A stretch of DNA of 64,000 nucleotides, taken from Myotis daubentonii. Its lineage: Eukaryota; Chordata; Mammalia; Chiroptera; Vespertilionidae. The position numbers were made by a program, and so were the translations under genes. Position 1 is the stretch's first letter. The number at the start of each line of letters is the position of its first letter. Below the pieces are notes generated by a model. The model was given only the letters and a program-made list of their open reading frames with translations, was not told the origin of the DNA and ran no database searches. Of this stretch, positions 54,662-64,000 are shown piece by piece. The stretch is from contig NC_081841.1 in the NCBI RefSeq assembly GCF_963259705.1, positions 91,029,063 through 91,093,062 of the forward strand, in the 5' to 3' direction.

Positions 54662-55332
54662 TCCTATCTAATAAAAGAGAAACATGGTAATTAGCCGTAA
54701 CTTCGCTACCCTTCCCATTGGCTAATCAGGGCGATATGCAAATTAACTGCCAACCAAGATGGCGGCCGGCAGCCAGGCAGTGAAGCGAATAGGAGGCTTG
54801 CTTGCTCCATGATGGAGGAAGCCAAGGTTCCCTGCCTTCCGCTGCTGGGCTCTGAGCTGCAGTTTAAGAAACACTGTTGCAGTTATAGAAGCAAAAAAAA
54901 ACCCCAGATACCTGCTTTCAGCTGTCAGAGCTGGAGTGAGCAGGACTGAAACAGTGTTACAATTATAGAACCCAAACAAACCAGATACCCGCTTTCAGCA
55001 GCCGAGGCCTCAAGCTGGAGCTGGCCTCAGAGCTAAAGCCTGCTTTCATCTCCAGTGACAGCCATAGAAGGTAAAAAAAATCCCAGAATAAAAGAAAAAA
55101 AGGACAGGTTGGAAGCTTCAGTCGCCCACCAGCCTGAAAATGGCCCTCAGCCCTCACCCAGACTAGCCAGGCACCCCAGTGGGAACCCCCACCCTGAAGG
55201 GTGTGTGACCAGCTGCAAACAGCCATCATCCCCTCATCCAGGCTGGCCAGGCACCCAAGCGGAACCCACACCCTGATCCAGGACACCCTTCAGGGCAAAC
55301 CAACCGGCCCCCACCTGTGCACCAGGCCTCTA
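54662..55332 (+). mobile_element. Non-autonomous Helitron (H9), first of a triple array
   Basis: Starts TCCTATCTAATAAAAGAGAA after an A and ends ACCTGTGCACCAGGCCTCTA at 55332; the final G of CTAG is missing. The 5' region is shared with H5. The next Helitron starts on the following base. Interior frames are not genes. Confidence 0.9.
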
Positions 55333-55364
55333 TCCCATATAGTAAAAGGGTAATATGCCTCCCA

Positions 55365-55575
55365 GCACCGGGATCAGCGGAGCCGCGAGGCCTCACGAAC
55401 CCGGGATCAGCGGAGCCGCAAGGCCTGACGACCTGGGATCAGCAGAGCCGCGAGGCCTCCCAGCACTGGGATCAGAGGAGCTGCAAGACTTCCTGGCACC
55501 GGGATCAGCGGAGCCGTGAGGCCTCCCAGCACCGGGATCACGGGAGCAGCAAGACCTCCTGGCCCCTGGAGCAGC
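55365..55575. repeat. Minisatellite 1 in Helitron H10
   Basis: About seven copies of a 28-33 bp unit of the form 'gggatcagcggagccgcgag' plus 'gcctcccagcacc'. Confidence 0.9.
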
Positions 55576-56095
55576 GTGACAGGGGGGCAGCGCCCAAACC
55601 CCCTGATCGCCCTGCAGCTCTGTGTGTGACAGGGGGCAGGGCCACAACCTTCCTATCTGTCCTGCTCTGTGTGTGACAGGGTGCGGCGCCCCAACCCCCC
55701 CATGGGCCCTGCTCTGTGTGTGATGGGGTGGAGCCACAATCTCCCCATTGGCCCTGCCCTGAGTGTGACAGGGGGGATTGCCCCAACCCCCTGATCGGCC
55801 CTGCTCTGTGTGTGACAGGGGGGATTGCCCCAACCCCCTGATTGGCCCTGCTCTGTGTGTGACAGGGCACGGAGCCCCAACCCCCCTGATGGGCTCTGCT
55901 CTGTGTGTGACAGGTGGTGGCGCCGCAACCTCCCCGTCGACCCTGCCTTGAGTGTGACAGGGGGCGGCGCCCCAACCCCCCAATCGGCCCTACCCTGAGC
56001 GTGACTGGGGGTGGCATCACAACCTCCCGATCCGTCCTGCTCTATGCATGACAGGGGGTGGTGCTCCAACTCCCCAATTGGCCCTGCTCTGAGCC
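55560..56095. repeat. Minisatellite 2 in Helitron H10
   Basis: About nine copies of a unit near 60 bp containing 'ggccctgctctgtgtgtgac', 'agggggcggcgccccaaccc' and 'ccccgatcggccc'-type text. Confidence 0.9.
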
Positions 56096-56249
56096 CAACC
56101 AGGGGCTGCACCTAGGGATTGGGCCTGCCCTCTGCCACCTGGAAGCAGGCCTAAGCCAGCAGGTCATTATCTCCCGAGGGGTCCCAGACTGTGAGAGGGC
56201 ACAAGTGTGGGGGGGGTGTCCCTCAAATTTTTGTGCACTGGGCCTCTAG

Positions 56250-56768
56250 TCCTATATAATAAAGAGGTAATATGCAAATTGACCATCATGCCCTTGCTCA
56301 AGATGGCTGCCCTTATTAGGTCACAAGATGGCTGCCACAAAATGGCCAGCAGGGGAGGGAAGTTGGGGACAACCAGGCCGGCAGGGGAGGGCAGTTGGGG
56401 GTGACTGGGCCAGCAGGGGAGGGCAATTGGGGGCGATGGGGCTGGCAGGGGAGCAGTTAGGTGTCGATCAGGCTGGCAGGGGAGTGGTTAGGGGGTGATC
56501 AGGCTGGTAGAGGCGGTTAGGGTGATCAGGCTGGCAGGCAGAAGCAGTTAGGGGCAATCAGGCAGGCAGACAAGCGAGTGGTTGGGAGCCAGCAGTCCCA
56601 GATTATGAGAGGAATGTCTGACTGCTGGTTTAGGCCCAATCCCACAGGAATCAGGCCTAAACCGGCAGTCAGACATCCCCTGAGGGGTTCCAGATTGGAG
56701 AGGGTGCAGGTTGGGCTGAGGGACATCACCCCCCTCCAGTGCATGAATTTTGTGCACTGGTCCTCTAG
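56250..56768 (+). mobile_element. Non-autonomous Helitron (H11), last of the array
   Basis: Starts TCCTATATAATAAAGAGGTA directly after the CTAG of H10 and ends GAATTTTGTGCACTGGTCCT-CTAG at 56768 before a T. H1/H4 subfamily with the 'ggcaggggagggcagttggg' minisatellite. Confidence 0.93.
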
Positions 56769-56950
56769 TGCATATAATTAGAACAGTTTTTATGAGTAGT
56801 GATCATGAGACATCAGAAAGCTACAGTTATCAGAGAGGAAGATTCATAAGGTCATAGAATTTTTGATCTGCAGGAGTTAAAATCACCTACTACACTTACT
56901 AATGCAGGGAAATAAACTCGTGCCATTTTCAACAATATAAATTGAAATAG

Positions 56951-57602
56951 AAAGTTTCTGTTGAGAAATCAGCTGACAGTCGTATGGGTATTCCCTTGTA
57001 GGTAACTGAGTTTCTCTTGCTACTTTTAAGATTCTCTCTTTGTCTTTTGCTCTTGGCATTTTAATTATGATGTGTCTTGGTGTGGTCCTCTTTGGATTCC
57101 TTTTGTTTGGGGTTCTCTGAGCTTCCTGGACTTGTAAGTCTATTTCTTTCACCAGGTGGGGGAAGTTTTCTGTCATTATTTCTCCAAATAGGTTTTCAAT
57201 ATCTTGCTCTCTCTCATCTTCTGGCACCCCTATAATTCTGATGTTGGTACGCTTGAAGCTGTCCCAGAGGCTCCTTACACTATCTTTGTATTTTCGGATT
57301 CTTTTTTCATTTTGCTTTTCTGGTTGAGTGTTTTTTGCTTCTTCACATTTCAAATCTTTGCCTTGATTCTTGCGCTCCTCTGGTCTGCTGTCGGGCGTCT
57401 GTATAGTATTCGTTACTTCAGTCCGTGTATGCTTAATTTCTAGTTGGTTCTTTATCATAACATCGAGGGTCTCATTAGTTTTCTTGAGGATCTCACTACA
57501 TTTATCGGCGGCTTCTAGACAGTTCTTAAGAGACCTTAAAAGTGTGGTTCTGAACTCAATATCCTCCATTGACAGTTTTGTCCTGTTTCTTTGTCTCCGC
57601 AT
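56951..57602 (-). pseudogene. HAL1 ORF1, C-terminally truncated
   Basis: MRRQRNRTKLSMEDIEFRTT at 57602 and about 192 residues collinear with the intact copies, to DKERILKVARE. A small deletion there shifts the frame (TQLPTREYPYDC), and the rest of the C-terminal domain is lost at the truncation. Residues 33-50 (DKCSEILKKTNETLDVMIKN) differ from copies b/c and match copy a, so e and a share a subfamily. Confidence 0.9.
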
Positions 57603-58317
57603 TTTTTATGCTTTCTTGGTACACCCCCTAGTGGTCTTTGTGCGCAGTCTTGTTGTAGTTAAGCCTTGATTGATGTCGGCAATACCGGGGGTGATTTGAC
57701 CTCCAGGCTAACTGGCTATGAGAGTCCAGCTGTGTCTGCAGTGGGAGAGCTTCTGTGCTGGATCTCTAGGGCAGTGCTAATCTAGCATTTGCCTGAGGCT
57801 ATCCGGCAAATGGCTCTGAGCAGGGCTTGGGCGGGGCAGGTCCCTGGGGATCTACAGGGCGGGCAGGAGCGAGCAGTTATGGCTGCTCTCAGTTCCGTCC
57901 CTAGGGGCTCTGCCTCACAGAGTCCCAGCAACCGCTGCAAACCTTGGAGAGAAAGCTGCTTTTGAGTTCCGACCGAAGCCAGACAGTCCCGCTTCTCCCG
58001 TTTGAGTCTGGGTCCCTAGAGACTCGCCTGGATCTGGAGCTCAGAGTCTGAAACTCCCTCCGGATTGAAAACAACAACCGCGCCCTCCGCCACCAGCACG
58101 CTCGCGTGCAATCCGCACCTGAGTATTTCACTTCAGCACTGCGCCTCCTCTGAGTCTGGGTATGATAGTCTCTTTCCTCCTAGTTGTAGAATTTCCACTC
58201 AGCCAGCCTTCCTGTGGTTCTGGATGATGTCCGTTCCGTCTTTAGTTGTTTTTCTGAAGTGGTTGTTCGAGGCAGCAATCTCCGGCGTTAACCTATGCTG
58301 CCATCTTGGTTTCCCTG
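56951..58317 (-). mobile_element. HAL1 element e, lacking its 3' end
   Basis: The 5' end (antisense of GAAACCAAGATGGCAGCATA near 58312) and 5' UTR are present, and ORF1 runs from 57602. The copy stops at about 56951 within the ORF1 C-terminal region, so there is no 3' UTR and no poly-A. The host flanks AAATAGAAAGTT (56945-56956) and AACTTTCTATTT (58318-58329) are inverted, not direct, repeats. Loss of the 3' end is unusual for a target-primed retroelement. Confidence 0.88.
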
Positions 58318-58423
58318 AACTTTCTATTTTATTCCTTTAGTCTGCCTGTGTATTCGCGAACCAGTATGATGGTCCTGCCCATGGCGCTATGATATCATGC
58401 TGTTTTAATGATATAGGCTTTAT

Positions 58424-58648
58424 GCCTGGCTGGCACAGTTTGGTGATTGAGTGTCAACCTATGAACAAAGAGGTCATGGTTTGATTCCCGGTCAGGGCTT
58501 GTGCTCAGGTTGTGGGCTCAATCCCCAGTGTTGGGTGTACGGGGGCAGCTGATCAATGATTCTCTCTTGTCATCGATGTTTCTATCTCTCACTCCCTTTC
58601 CCTTCCTCTCTGAAATCAATAAAAATAAAAACATTTAATTATAAAAAA
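58424..58648 (+). repeat. VES SINE
   Basis: GCCTGGCTGGCACAGTTTGG head, GATTCCCGGTCAGGGCTTGT, CAGCTGATCAATGATTCTCT, then AATAAAAATAAAAACATT and A-rich end. Confidence 0.9.
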
Positions 58649-58659
58649 AATAAATTGAA

Positions 58660-59057
58660 ATATATGTGTTATGTTAATCCTTAACTAAAATTTTAAATAC
58701 ATGAAAACAATGGTTTTCCAAATCTTTTTATTGACTAAGGCTCTACAATACAAGGGAATTTTACCATGGCTGGGCCTCCCTAGGTCTTGAGGAACATAGA
58801 AGCTTAACAAACAACCCCTCCCTCTTTTTCTCTATCCTATAACAGGATGGTGGGACAAATATATTTTTTTCAAAGTGATCTTTGAGGAATGTCATACATT
58901 TTAAATCAAATTAATTGGGAGGAAGCATGTGGAGTAGGGAATGGAAGAAATAGAAAGTTAGCAAATTTTTATTTGAATCCTAGCCCTGTCCATAACTGTG
59001 TGAGCTACTAGAGGTAACTCCATGAGGGCATGGCCCAGATCTATCTTAATTCATTGA
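58660..59057. other. No feature seen
   Basis: Unique AT-rich DNA. Confidence 0.5.
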
Positions 59058-59059
59058 TA

Positions 59060-59368
59060 TAAAGTAGGTCCTTGGGTTACATTGGAGATCCATTCCTATG
59101 GCACGATGTAACGTGATTTTTGCCGTAAGTTGGAACCCACCTACATAAGCACCTATGTCACTCACATGGAGCACATACACAGCAGTAATGAACTGAAACA
59201 GTAAAAAAAATTTAAAAGAAAGATAACAATTCATGACCCTTACTTGTGGTAAATAAATAATAAAAAACATAAATGACGGAACTTTTTTTTTATTATAAAT
59301 AAATGGGAGATGCCAATGTAACCAGGAAACGATGTACGTTGAGTCCGACGTAACCCAAGAACTATCTG
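59060..59368. mobile_element. Tc1/mariner (Tigger-like) MITE, about 309 bp
   Basis: The left end ...AGGTCCTTGGGTTACATTGG and the right end read inverted, CAGATAGTTCTTGGGTTACG, match over about 20 bp. TA lies at each side (59058-59059, 59369-59370). The interior is AT-rich and non-coding. The family name is not certain. Confidence 0.7.
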
Positions 59369-59467
59369 TACACTCAATGCTAAACATAGTTCTGGCACAT
59401 ATTCTGTGCTCAATAGATTTCTTTTTCTTTTTCTCTCCCCCCCCCCCCCATTTTGGCATTCTTGTAT

Positions 59468-61485
59468 TTATTTATTTAATAAATCTTTATTGTTCAGATT
59501 ATTACAGTTGTTCCTCTTTTTCCCCCAATAGCTCCCCTCCACCCAGTTCCCACCCTACTACCTGCCCTTACCCCACCCACTGTCCTCGTTCATAGGTGTA
59601 CTATTTTTGTCCAGTCTCTTCCCGCACCCTCCACACCCCCTCCCCCCGAGAATTGTCAGACCACTCCCTTTCTATGCCCCTGATTCTATTCTATTCACCA
59701 GTTTATTCTGTTCATCAGATTTTTTATTCACTTGATTTTTAGATTCACTTGTTGATAGATATGTATTTGTTGTCACTTTGTTGTTCATAATGTTTATCTT
59801 TACCTTTTTCTTCTTCTTTCACTCCTTAAAGAATACCCTTCAGCATTTCATATAATACTGGTTTGGCAGTGATGAACTCCTTTAGCTTTTTCTTATCTGT
59901 GAAGCTCTTTATCTGACACTCAATTCTAAATGATAGCTTTGCTGGGCAGAGTAATCTTGGTTGTAGGTTCTTGCTATTTATCACTTTGAATATTTCTTGC
60001 CACTCCCTTCTGGCCTGCATAGTTTCTGTTGAGAAATCAGCTGACAATCCTGTGGGTACTCCCTTGTACGTAACTAACTGTTTTTCTCTAGCTGCTTTTA
60101 AGATTCTCTCTTTGTCTTTTGCCCTTGGCTTTTTAATTACGATGTGTCTTGGTGTGGTCCTCTTTAGATTCCTTTTGTTTGGGGGTTCTCTGTGCTTCCT
60201 GGACTTGTAAGTCTATTTCTTTCACCAGGTAGGGGAAGTTTTCTGTCATTATTTCTTCAAATAGGTTTTCAATATCTTGCTCTCTCTCTTCTTCTGGCAC
60301 CCCCATAATTCGGATGTTGGTACGCTTGAAGTTGTCCCAGAGGCTCCTTGCATTATCTTCATATTTTTGTATTCTTTTTTTCGGTTGGGTGTTTTTTGCT
60401 TCTTTGTATTTTAAATCTTTGACTTGATTCTTGGGATCCTCTAGTCTGCTGTTGGATTTCTGTATATTATTTTTTATTTCAGTCAGTGCATGCTTAATTT
60501 CTAATTGGTCCTTTTTTATATCCTTGAGGGTCTCACTATATTTCTTGGAGGTTTCTAGAAGATTCTTGAGTAACCTTATAACCGTGGTTTTGAACTCTAT
60601 AGCCAGTCGTTTGCTTTCCTCCATTTCTTTCATTTGTGACCTGTTTCTTTGTCTCCACATTTTGGCTGCTTCCCTGTGTTGATAGAGTGGCTTTGTGTGC
60701 TAGGTGTTCTGTAGGGCCCAGTGGTTCAGCCTCCCTAATTACCTGAGGTGGACACTCTTGGTGCACCCCTTTGTTGGGTATGTGCACAGTCTTGTTGTTG
60801 TTAAGCCTTGATTGCTGTTGGTATCACTGGGAGGAATTGACCTCCAGGCCAATTGGCTATGAGGACCAGCTGTGTCTACAATGGGAGAGCCTCTGTGCTG
60901 AAGACACACTTATGGGGCAGGACTTGCTTCAGTGGGGCTTTGGCGCTCACTGAGTCTGCCCCCTGAGTGTGTCTCTTATGGATGTGAAGAGTTGTAATGT
61001 GGATGGTCTCACTCTAACCACTGGGTACACTGGCTCTTGGATCTCCAAGGAGGTGCAAAGTCAGCCACTGCCTGAGGTCACGCAGCAAGAGCTATAGAGA
61101 GATCTGCAGATTCCTCCTCTTTGTTTAGGGTTTGGAGGTGCCCAGATGAGGCGCAGCTGTGAAGCAATGCAAGCTGCTGATGAGCTTTAGGCCTTCTTTT
61201 GGAAGCTCAGAGGTTCTTTGACCCAGCTGCCATTTGACAGGTTTTTAGGCAGAGAAAGGCCAGGCCATTTGTATGCAAAAGCCTCTGCTCGCAGCTTGGG
61301 TGGGGCGGGGTCTCAGGGAATCACCAGGGCGGAGCAAACAGCAGTGACTGCCAGTCAGCGCTGCATAGGAGAGGTCCCTGTGTCTCTGAGTTCCATGCCC
61401 CTGTGCAGGAACAATGACCGCTGCAAGCACCTCTGTGAGAAAGCCACCCTCGCGTTCTGGCCTTATGCCAGACAGTCCAGTTTGT
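59468..61485 (-). mobile_element. HAL1-related element f, old
   Basis: Antisense HAL1 3' UTR (TTATTGTTCAGATTATTACA), ORF1 (60660-59826) and a long 5' region reaching about 61485 with the landmark 'ttgacctccaggccaattgg' of the other copies' 5' UTR plus extra sequence. No ORF2. More diverged than a-e and with no clear target duplication, it may represent an ancestral subfamily. Confidence 0.8.
59826..60660 (-). pseudogene. HAL1-type ORF1, old and broken
   Basis: The first part, MWRQRNRSQMKEMEESKRLA to about 60133, includes the RRM start (TNIRIMGVPEEEREQDIENL). A frameshift after TPKQKESKEDHTKTH ends it, and the C-terminal piece resumes at 60047-59826 (ADFSTETMQARREWQEIFKV). It has extra N-terminal residues relative to the 282-residue copies. 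Confidence 0.85.
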
Positions 61486-61489
61486 GAAC

Positions 61490-61775
61490 CAGACCTGTAG
61501 TACAAATGTAATCACACAATATGGATTTTCTGGTGTCTGGCTATTTTTATTCAACATGGTAATCTTTTTGAGAGTACTCCATGTTGATGTGTGTTCATTC
61601 CTTTCACTTGAGTATGAATATACCACAATTAATTTATGCATTCTCCTGTTGAGGGACATTTGGATTATTCCCAGTCTTAGGCTATTTTAAGGCCGCTGTG
61701 AATATTCATGTTAATTCTTTTGGGGATATATTTTTCATTTCTCCTGGGTAAATACCTAAGAGTGGCGTTGTCAAG
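61490..61775 (-). repeat. Old L1 ORF2 3'-end fragment
   Basis: 'ttgagagtactccatgttga', 'gaatataccacaattaattt' and 'ctcctgggtaaatacctaag' are antisense landmarks of an old L1 ORF2 C-terminus. No open frame. Confidence 0.75.
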
Positions 61776-61829
61776 CAAGTGGCATTGTCCTTCCTGCACA
61801 CGTCCCCCCTTCTCAATCTCTGAACTTCA

Positions 61830-62152
61830 GCCCTTCTGTACACGTTCTTCCCTCTGCCAGAAACCTTCTTTCCAGCGCATCCCTCAAACCTAACTTCCAG
61901 CAGCACTGCCTACCTTCCCCATGGAGGTAAATCCCGTATCACAGGCATTCGCACTCTGTGTCCCCCACGCCCCATCAAGGAAGGACTGCAGTTTTATATT
62001 TACGGGCACGATGACTGGTTTAGTGTTTGCCTCTCACTCAGCAGCAAGCTCCAGGAGGGCAGGCTACCTGACTGTTTAGTCTCACAGTGTGGAGCCTCAT
62101 TTCTGGCACATACTGAGCACTCAGTACACCATTGTTGGATGACTGAATAATG
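61830..62152 (+). repeat. L2 3' end
   Basis: 'cagcaagctccaggagggca', 'ctggcacatactgagcactc' and 'gttggatgactgaataatgg' match the end of LINE-2. Confidence 0.75.
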
Positions 62153-62960
62153 GCTGTTCCTCACCCCACCACCGATTCTGTTCTGCATTCTGTAAGACCT
62201 CTTTCCAGAAAAGAAACTCATTCCCCATATGGATTTCTCCATGGCCTGGGCTCAACTGGAGGGAAAAAGACCAGGCAATCAGTTATTTTTAGGCTGCCTG
62301 GCTTCCAGAAACACTTGAATTTCCATCTTAATAGCTTTTGTCCTAAGCAGACCATTATACAAACAAAATTCCTACTAAAGGGGCTTCTGATTCAAATAAG
62401 ACAATGAAGCAATGAAGTTAGCAAATATGCCATCTTAAACTAGGCCAAGGGGACTGGCTCCTGGTTTTGCTTGTTTTTATTTTCCTGTATTTTTTTTCTT
62501 GAGCACCTGGGGGCATCCTCAAGATAGCACTGGTTTTCTTGGAAAGCAGAATATTTTTTAGCTGAGAATAAGGGAATGAAGTTCCAGGAAAAAAAAAAGA
62601 AAAGATAAAATGCTATGCAATAAAATTTGCTTCTATATTGAAATGTTCCTCCATAAAGCATTTTCCCACTCGACTGGCTAGAGCTGAGGTGCTGATGAGC
62701 TAGGAAGGCTCATTTACTCAGTGAGATCTTATTGTGAGTGAGGCTATTTAGGGATGTGTTTAGCTACAACCTCCCCCTTTCTCCAGTCCCCATAGTGCAG
62801 TAATGAAGATGATTATTGTACTCTTACATACCGTCACATGGCTTCGTATTTCCATGGGTGATTTCCTTCCCAGGTTGACTTCTTATCTGCTGGGAGTAAT
62901 AATGATGTGCAGATGAGTGTGTGAATGCTCTTTCTTCTTTTAAGTGTTTTGCCTTTGCAG
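62153..62960. other. Unique, repeat-poor DNA
   Basis: No transposon is visible in about 800 bp, unusual for this window. It lies upstream of an exon-like stretch at 62961. No gene could be demonstrated. Confidence 0.45.
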
Positions 62961-63049
62961 AATGCAGAAATGTTGTCCTCAGAAAGTGAGTGTAGTATGG
63001 AAGAGACTATATTAAGTGATCAAGAAAACATTCATTTTATCACCACCAG
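62961..63049 (+). CDS. Exon-like stretch, unidentified
   Basis: A good acceptor (gtgttttgcctttgcag) ends at 62960. Phase 0 then reads NAEMLSSESECSMEETILSD and on to NIHFITTR before an L1 3' end begins near 63050. The acidic, Ser-rich residues resemble disordered protein. A donor-like GTGAGT at 62986-62991 would instead give a 25-bp microexon. No homolog is recognised, and a chance ORF of this length is possible. Confidence 0.22.
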
Positions 63050-63507
63050 ATTACTTACTTACTTATTTATTTACTTTATTGTTGACGGTATTATAGATGT
63101 CTCCCATTCTCAGATCCCCTTCCATCTAGCCCCTACCTGCCCCCCAGGTTTTCATCACCCTATTTGTCTGTGTCCATGGGCTAAGCATATCTATCTATCT
63201 ATATAAAAGCCAAGTGACCCGAACAACCGGAATGACTGGTCACTGTGACACGCACTGCGGCCTGCCAACTGTCCTGATCAGGGGTGGGGCTGGCTGGCAA
63301 ACCTCCTGGGACCCCTCCCCTTGGCTGGCCCAGTCCCGATTGGTCCTGATTGGGGTGAGCCGGCTGGATCCCACATGTGCACAAATTTGTGCACCAGGCC
63401 TCTAATAAGTATATAAGTTCTTTGGTTTATCTCTCCTTGTCCCCACATCAACACATGGAGGTATGTCAGTCTGTTCCATGCCTCCATACTTCAGGTCTTA
63501 TTTTTTT
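63050..63507 (-). mobile_element. L1 3' end, split by a Helitron
   Basis: 'tttactttattgttgacggt', 'attatagatgtctcccattc' and, after the Helitron, 'aagttctttggtttatctct' and 'cagtctgttccatgcctcca' are antisense L1 3' UTR and ORF2-end sequence. A second L1 interrupts it at about 63508. Confidence 0.8.
63190..63405 (+). mobile_element. Non-autonomous Helitron (H13)
   Basis: Begins in TCTATCTATCTATATAAAAG (exact start blurred by a TATC run) and ends CACAAATTTGTGCACCAGGC and CTCTAA, the CTAG having mutated to CTAA. The 5' part (gaccagaacgacc-type) matches H3 and H6. Confidence 0.85.
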
Positions 63508-64000
63508 TTTTTTTTGGTTTTGTTTTAATTTAAATTCTTTATTGTTGAAAGTATTACATAGGTCTCCTTTTTCTCCCATTGACCTCTCCCCGGCCACTCC
63601 CACCCCTCAGCACATGCTCTCACCCCCCTAGTGTCTGTGTCCATTGGTTATGCTTATATGCATGCATCCAAGTCCTTTGGTTGATCTCTTACTCCCCGCC
63701 CCATCCTCCCCTGCCTTCCCTCTGAGGTTTGATGGTCTGTTTGATGCTTCTCTGTCTCTGGATCTATTTTTGTTTATCAGTTTATGTTGTTCATTATATT
63801 CCACAAATGAGTGCAATCATGTGATATTTATCTTTCTCTAACTGGCTTATTTCACTTAACATAATGCTCTCCAAGTCCATCTATGCAGTACAAATGGTAA
63901 GAGTGCTTTCTTTTTTGCAGCTGCATAGTATTCCATGGTATAAATGCCCCATGGTTTTTTTATCCATTCATCTACTGATGGGCACTTAGGCTGTTTCCAA
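63508..64000 (-). mobile_element. L1 3' portion, continues past the window
   Basis: Poly-T (63498-63514), the L1 3' UTR (ATTCTTTATTGTTGAAAGTA) and the antisense ORF2 C-terminus (cacttaacataatgctctcc; gatgggcacttaggctgttt at the window end). It is close to the L1 lineage at 18422-28480 and inserted in the L1 at 63050. Confidence 0.88.

Larger units (their letters stand above)
55333..56249 (+). mobile_element. Non-autonomous Helitron (H10), middle of the array
   Basis: Starts TCCCATATAGTAAAAGGGTA and ends AATTTTTGTGCACTGGGCCT-CTAG at 56249. Most of its length is two tandem arrays (55365-55575 and 55560-56095). The 150-200-residue Pro/Gly/His frames on the minus strand are translations of the repeats, not proteins. 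Confidence 0.92.

Noticed and set aside
55393..56111. Minus-strand frames of 150-196 residues with Gly/His/Thr repeats
   Set aside because: They translate the tandem repeats of Helitron H10; three overlapping frames are open equally, which is a compositional effect.
1020..63405. An autonomous Helitron with Rep/helicase
   Set aside because: None of the fourteen Helitrons has a frame with replication-initiator or helicase motifs.

Overview
The window is from a mammalian nuclear genome, and the repeats identify the animal as a vesper bat (Vespertilionidae; genus not resolvable by eye). It holds more than twenty tRNA-derived VES-type SINEs, fourteen Helitrons of the bat 'Helibat' type (5' TC, a 3' GTGCA..TGCAC hairpin, CTAG terminus, insertion between A and T), short hAT and piggyBac elements with intact target duplications, recent LINE-1 copies and LINE-1-derived half-LINE (HAL1) elements. 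No complete cellular gene was found. The only host-gene signals are a plausible terminal coding exon at 8706-8870 (+) and a weaker exon-like stretch at 62961-63049 (+).

Layout. 1-1.66 kb: partial betaretrovirus-like LTR, then an old L1 carrying a VES and a Helitron. 1.66-9.5 kb: mostly unique or ancient sequence (L2, MIR, L1 ends), VES copies, GA microsatellites and the candidate terminal exon. 9.57-11.3 kb: a mariner MITE split by two abutting Helitrons, one of which holds a hAT. 11.9-14.9 kb: VES copies, a Helitron and a small piggyBac MITE. 14.9-34.0 kb: a 19 kb Russian-doll locus. An old minus-strand L1 is interrupted by a full-length younger L1 (18422-28480), itself split by a HAL1 and a piggyBac; the old L1 also took in hATs, five Helitrons and VES copies. 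35.8-37.6 kb: 5'-truncated L1 with a hAT. 38.8-40.8 and 46.4-48.3 kb: two nearly identical full-length HAL1 copies with intact 282-codon ORF1. 43.8-44.7 kb: L1 containing a truncated HAL1. 48.39-49.24 kb: a complete solo LTR with a 6-bp duplication whose U3 carries an open reading frame. 54.66-56.77 kb: three Helitrons head to tail without spacer. 56.9-61.5 kb: two more HAL1 copies. 61.5-64 kb: old L1/L2 and two nested L1 3' ends with a Helitron.

How the parts relate. The HAL1 elements have a 5'UTR, ORF1 and 3'UTR but no ORF2, so they presumably depend on reverse transcriptase from L1 (known biology of HAL1 and SINEs). Target duplications let many insertions be ordered in time. The most notable items are the recently active ORF1-only HAL1 family, the LTR with a U3-encoded membrane-glycoprotein-like frame and MMTV-like layout, and the spacerless Helitron arrays, which suggest stepwise insertion at one regenerated A|T site.
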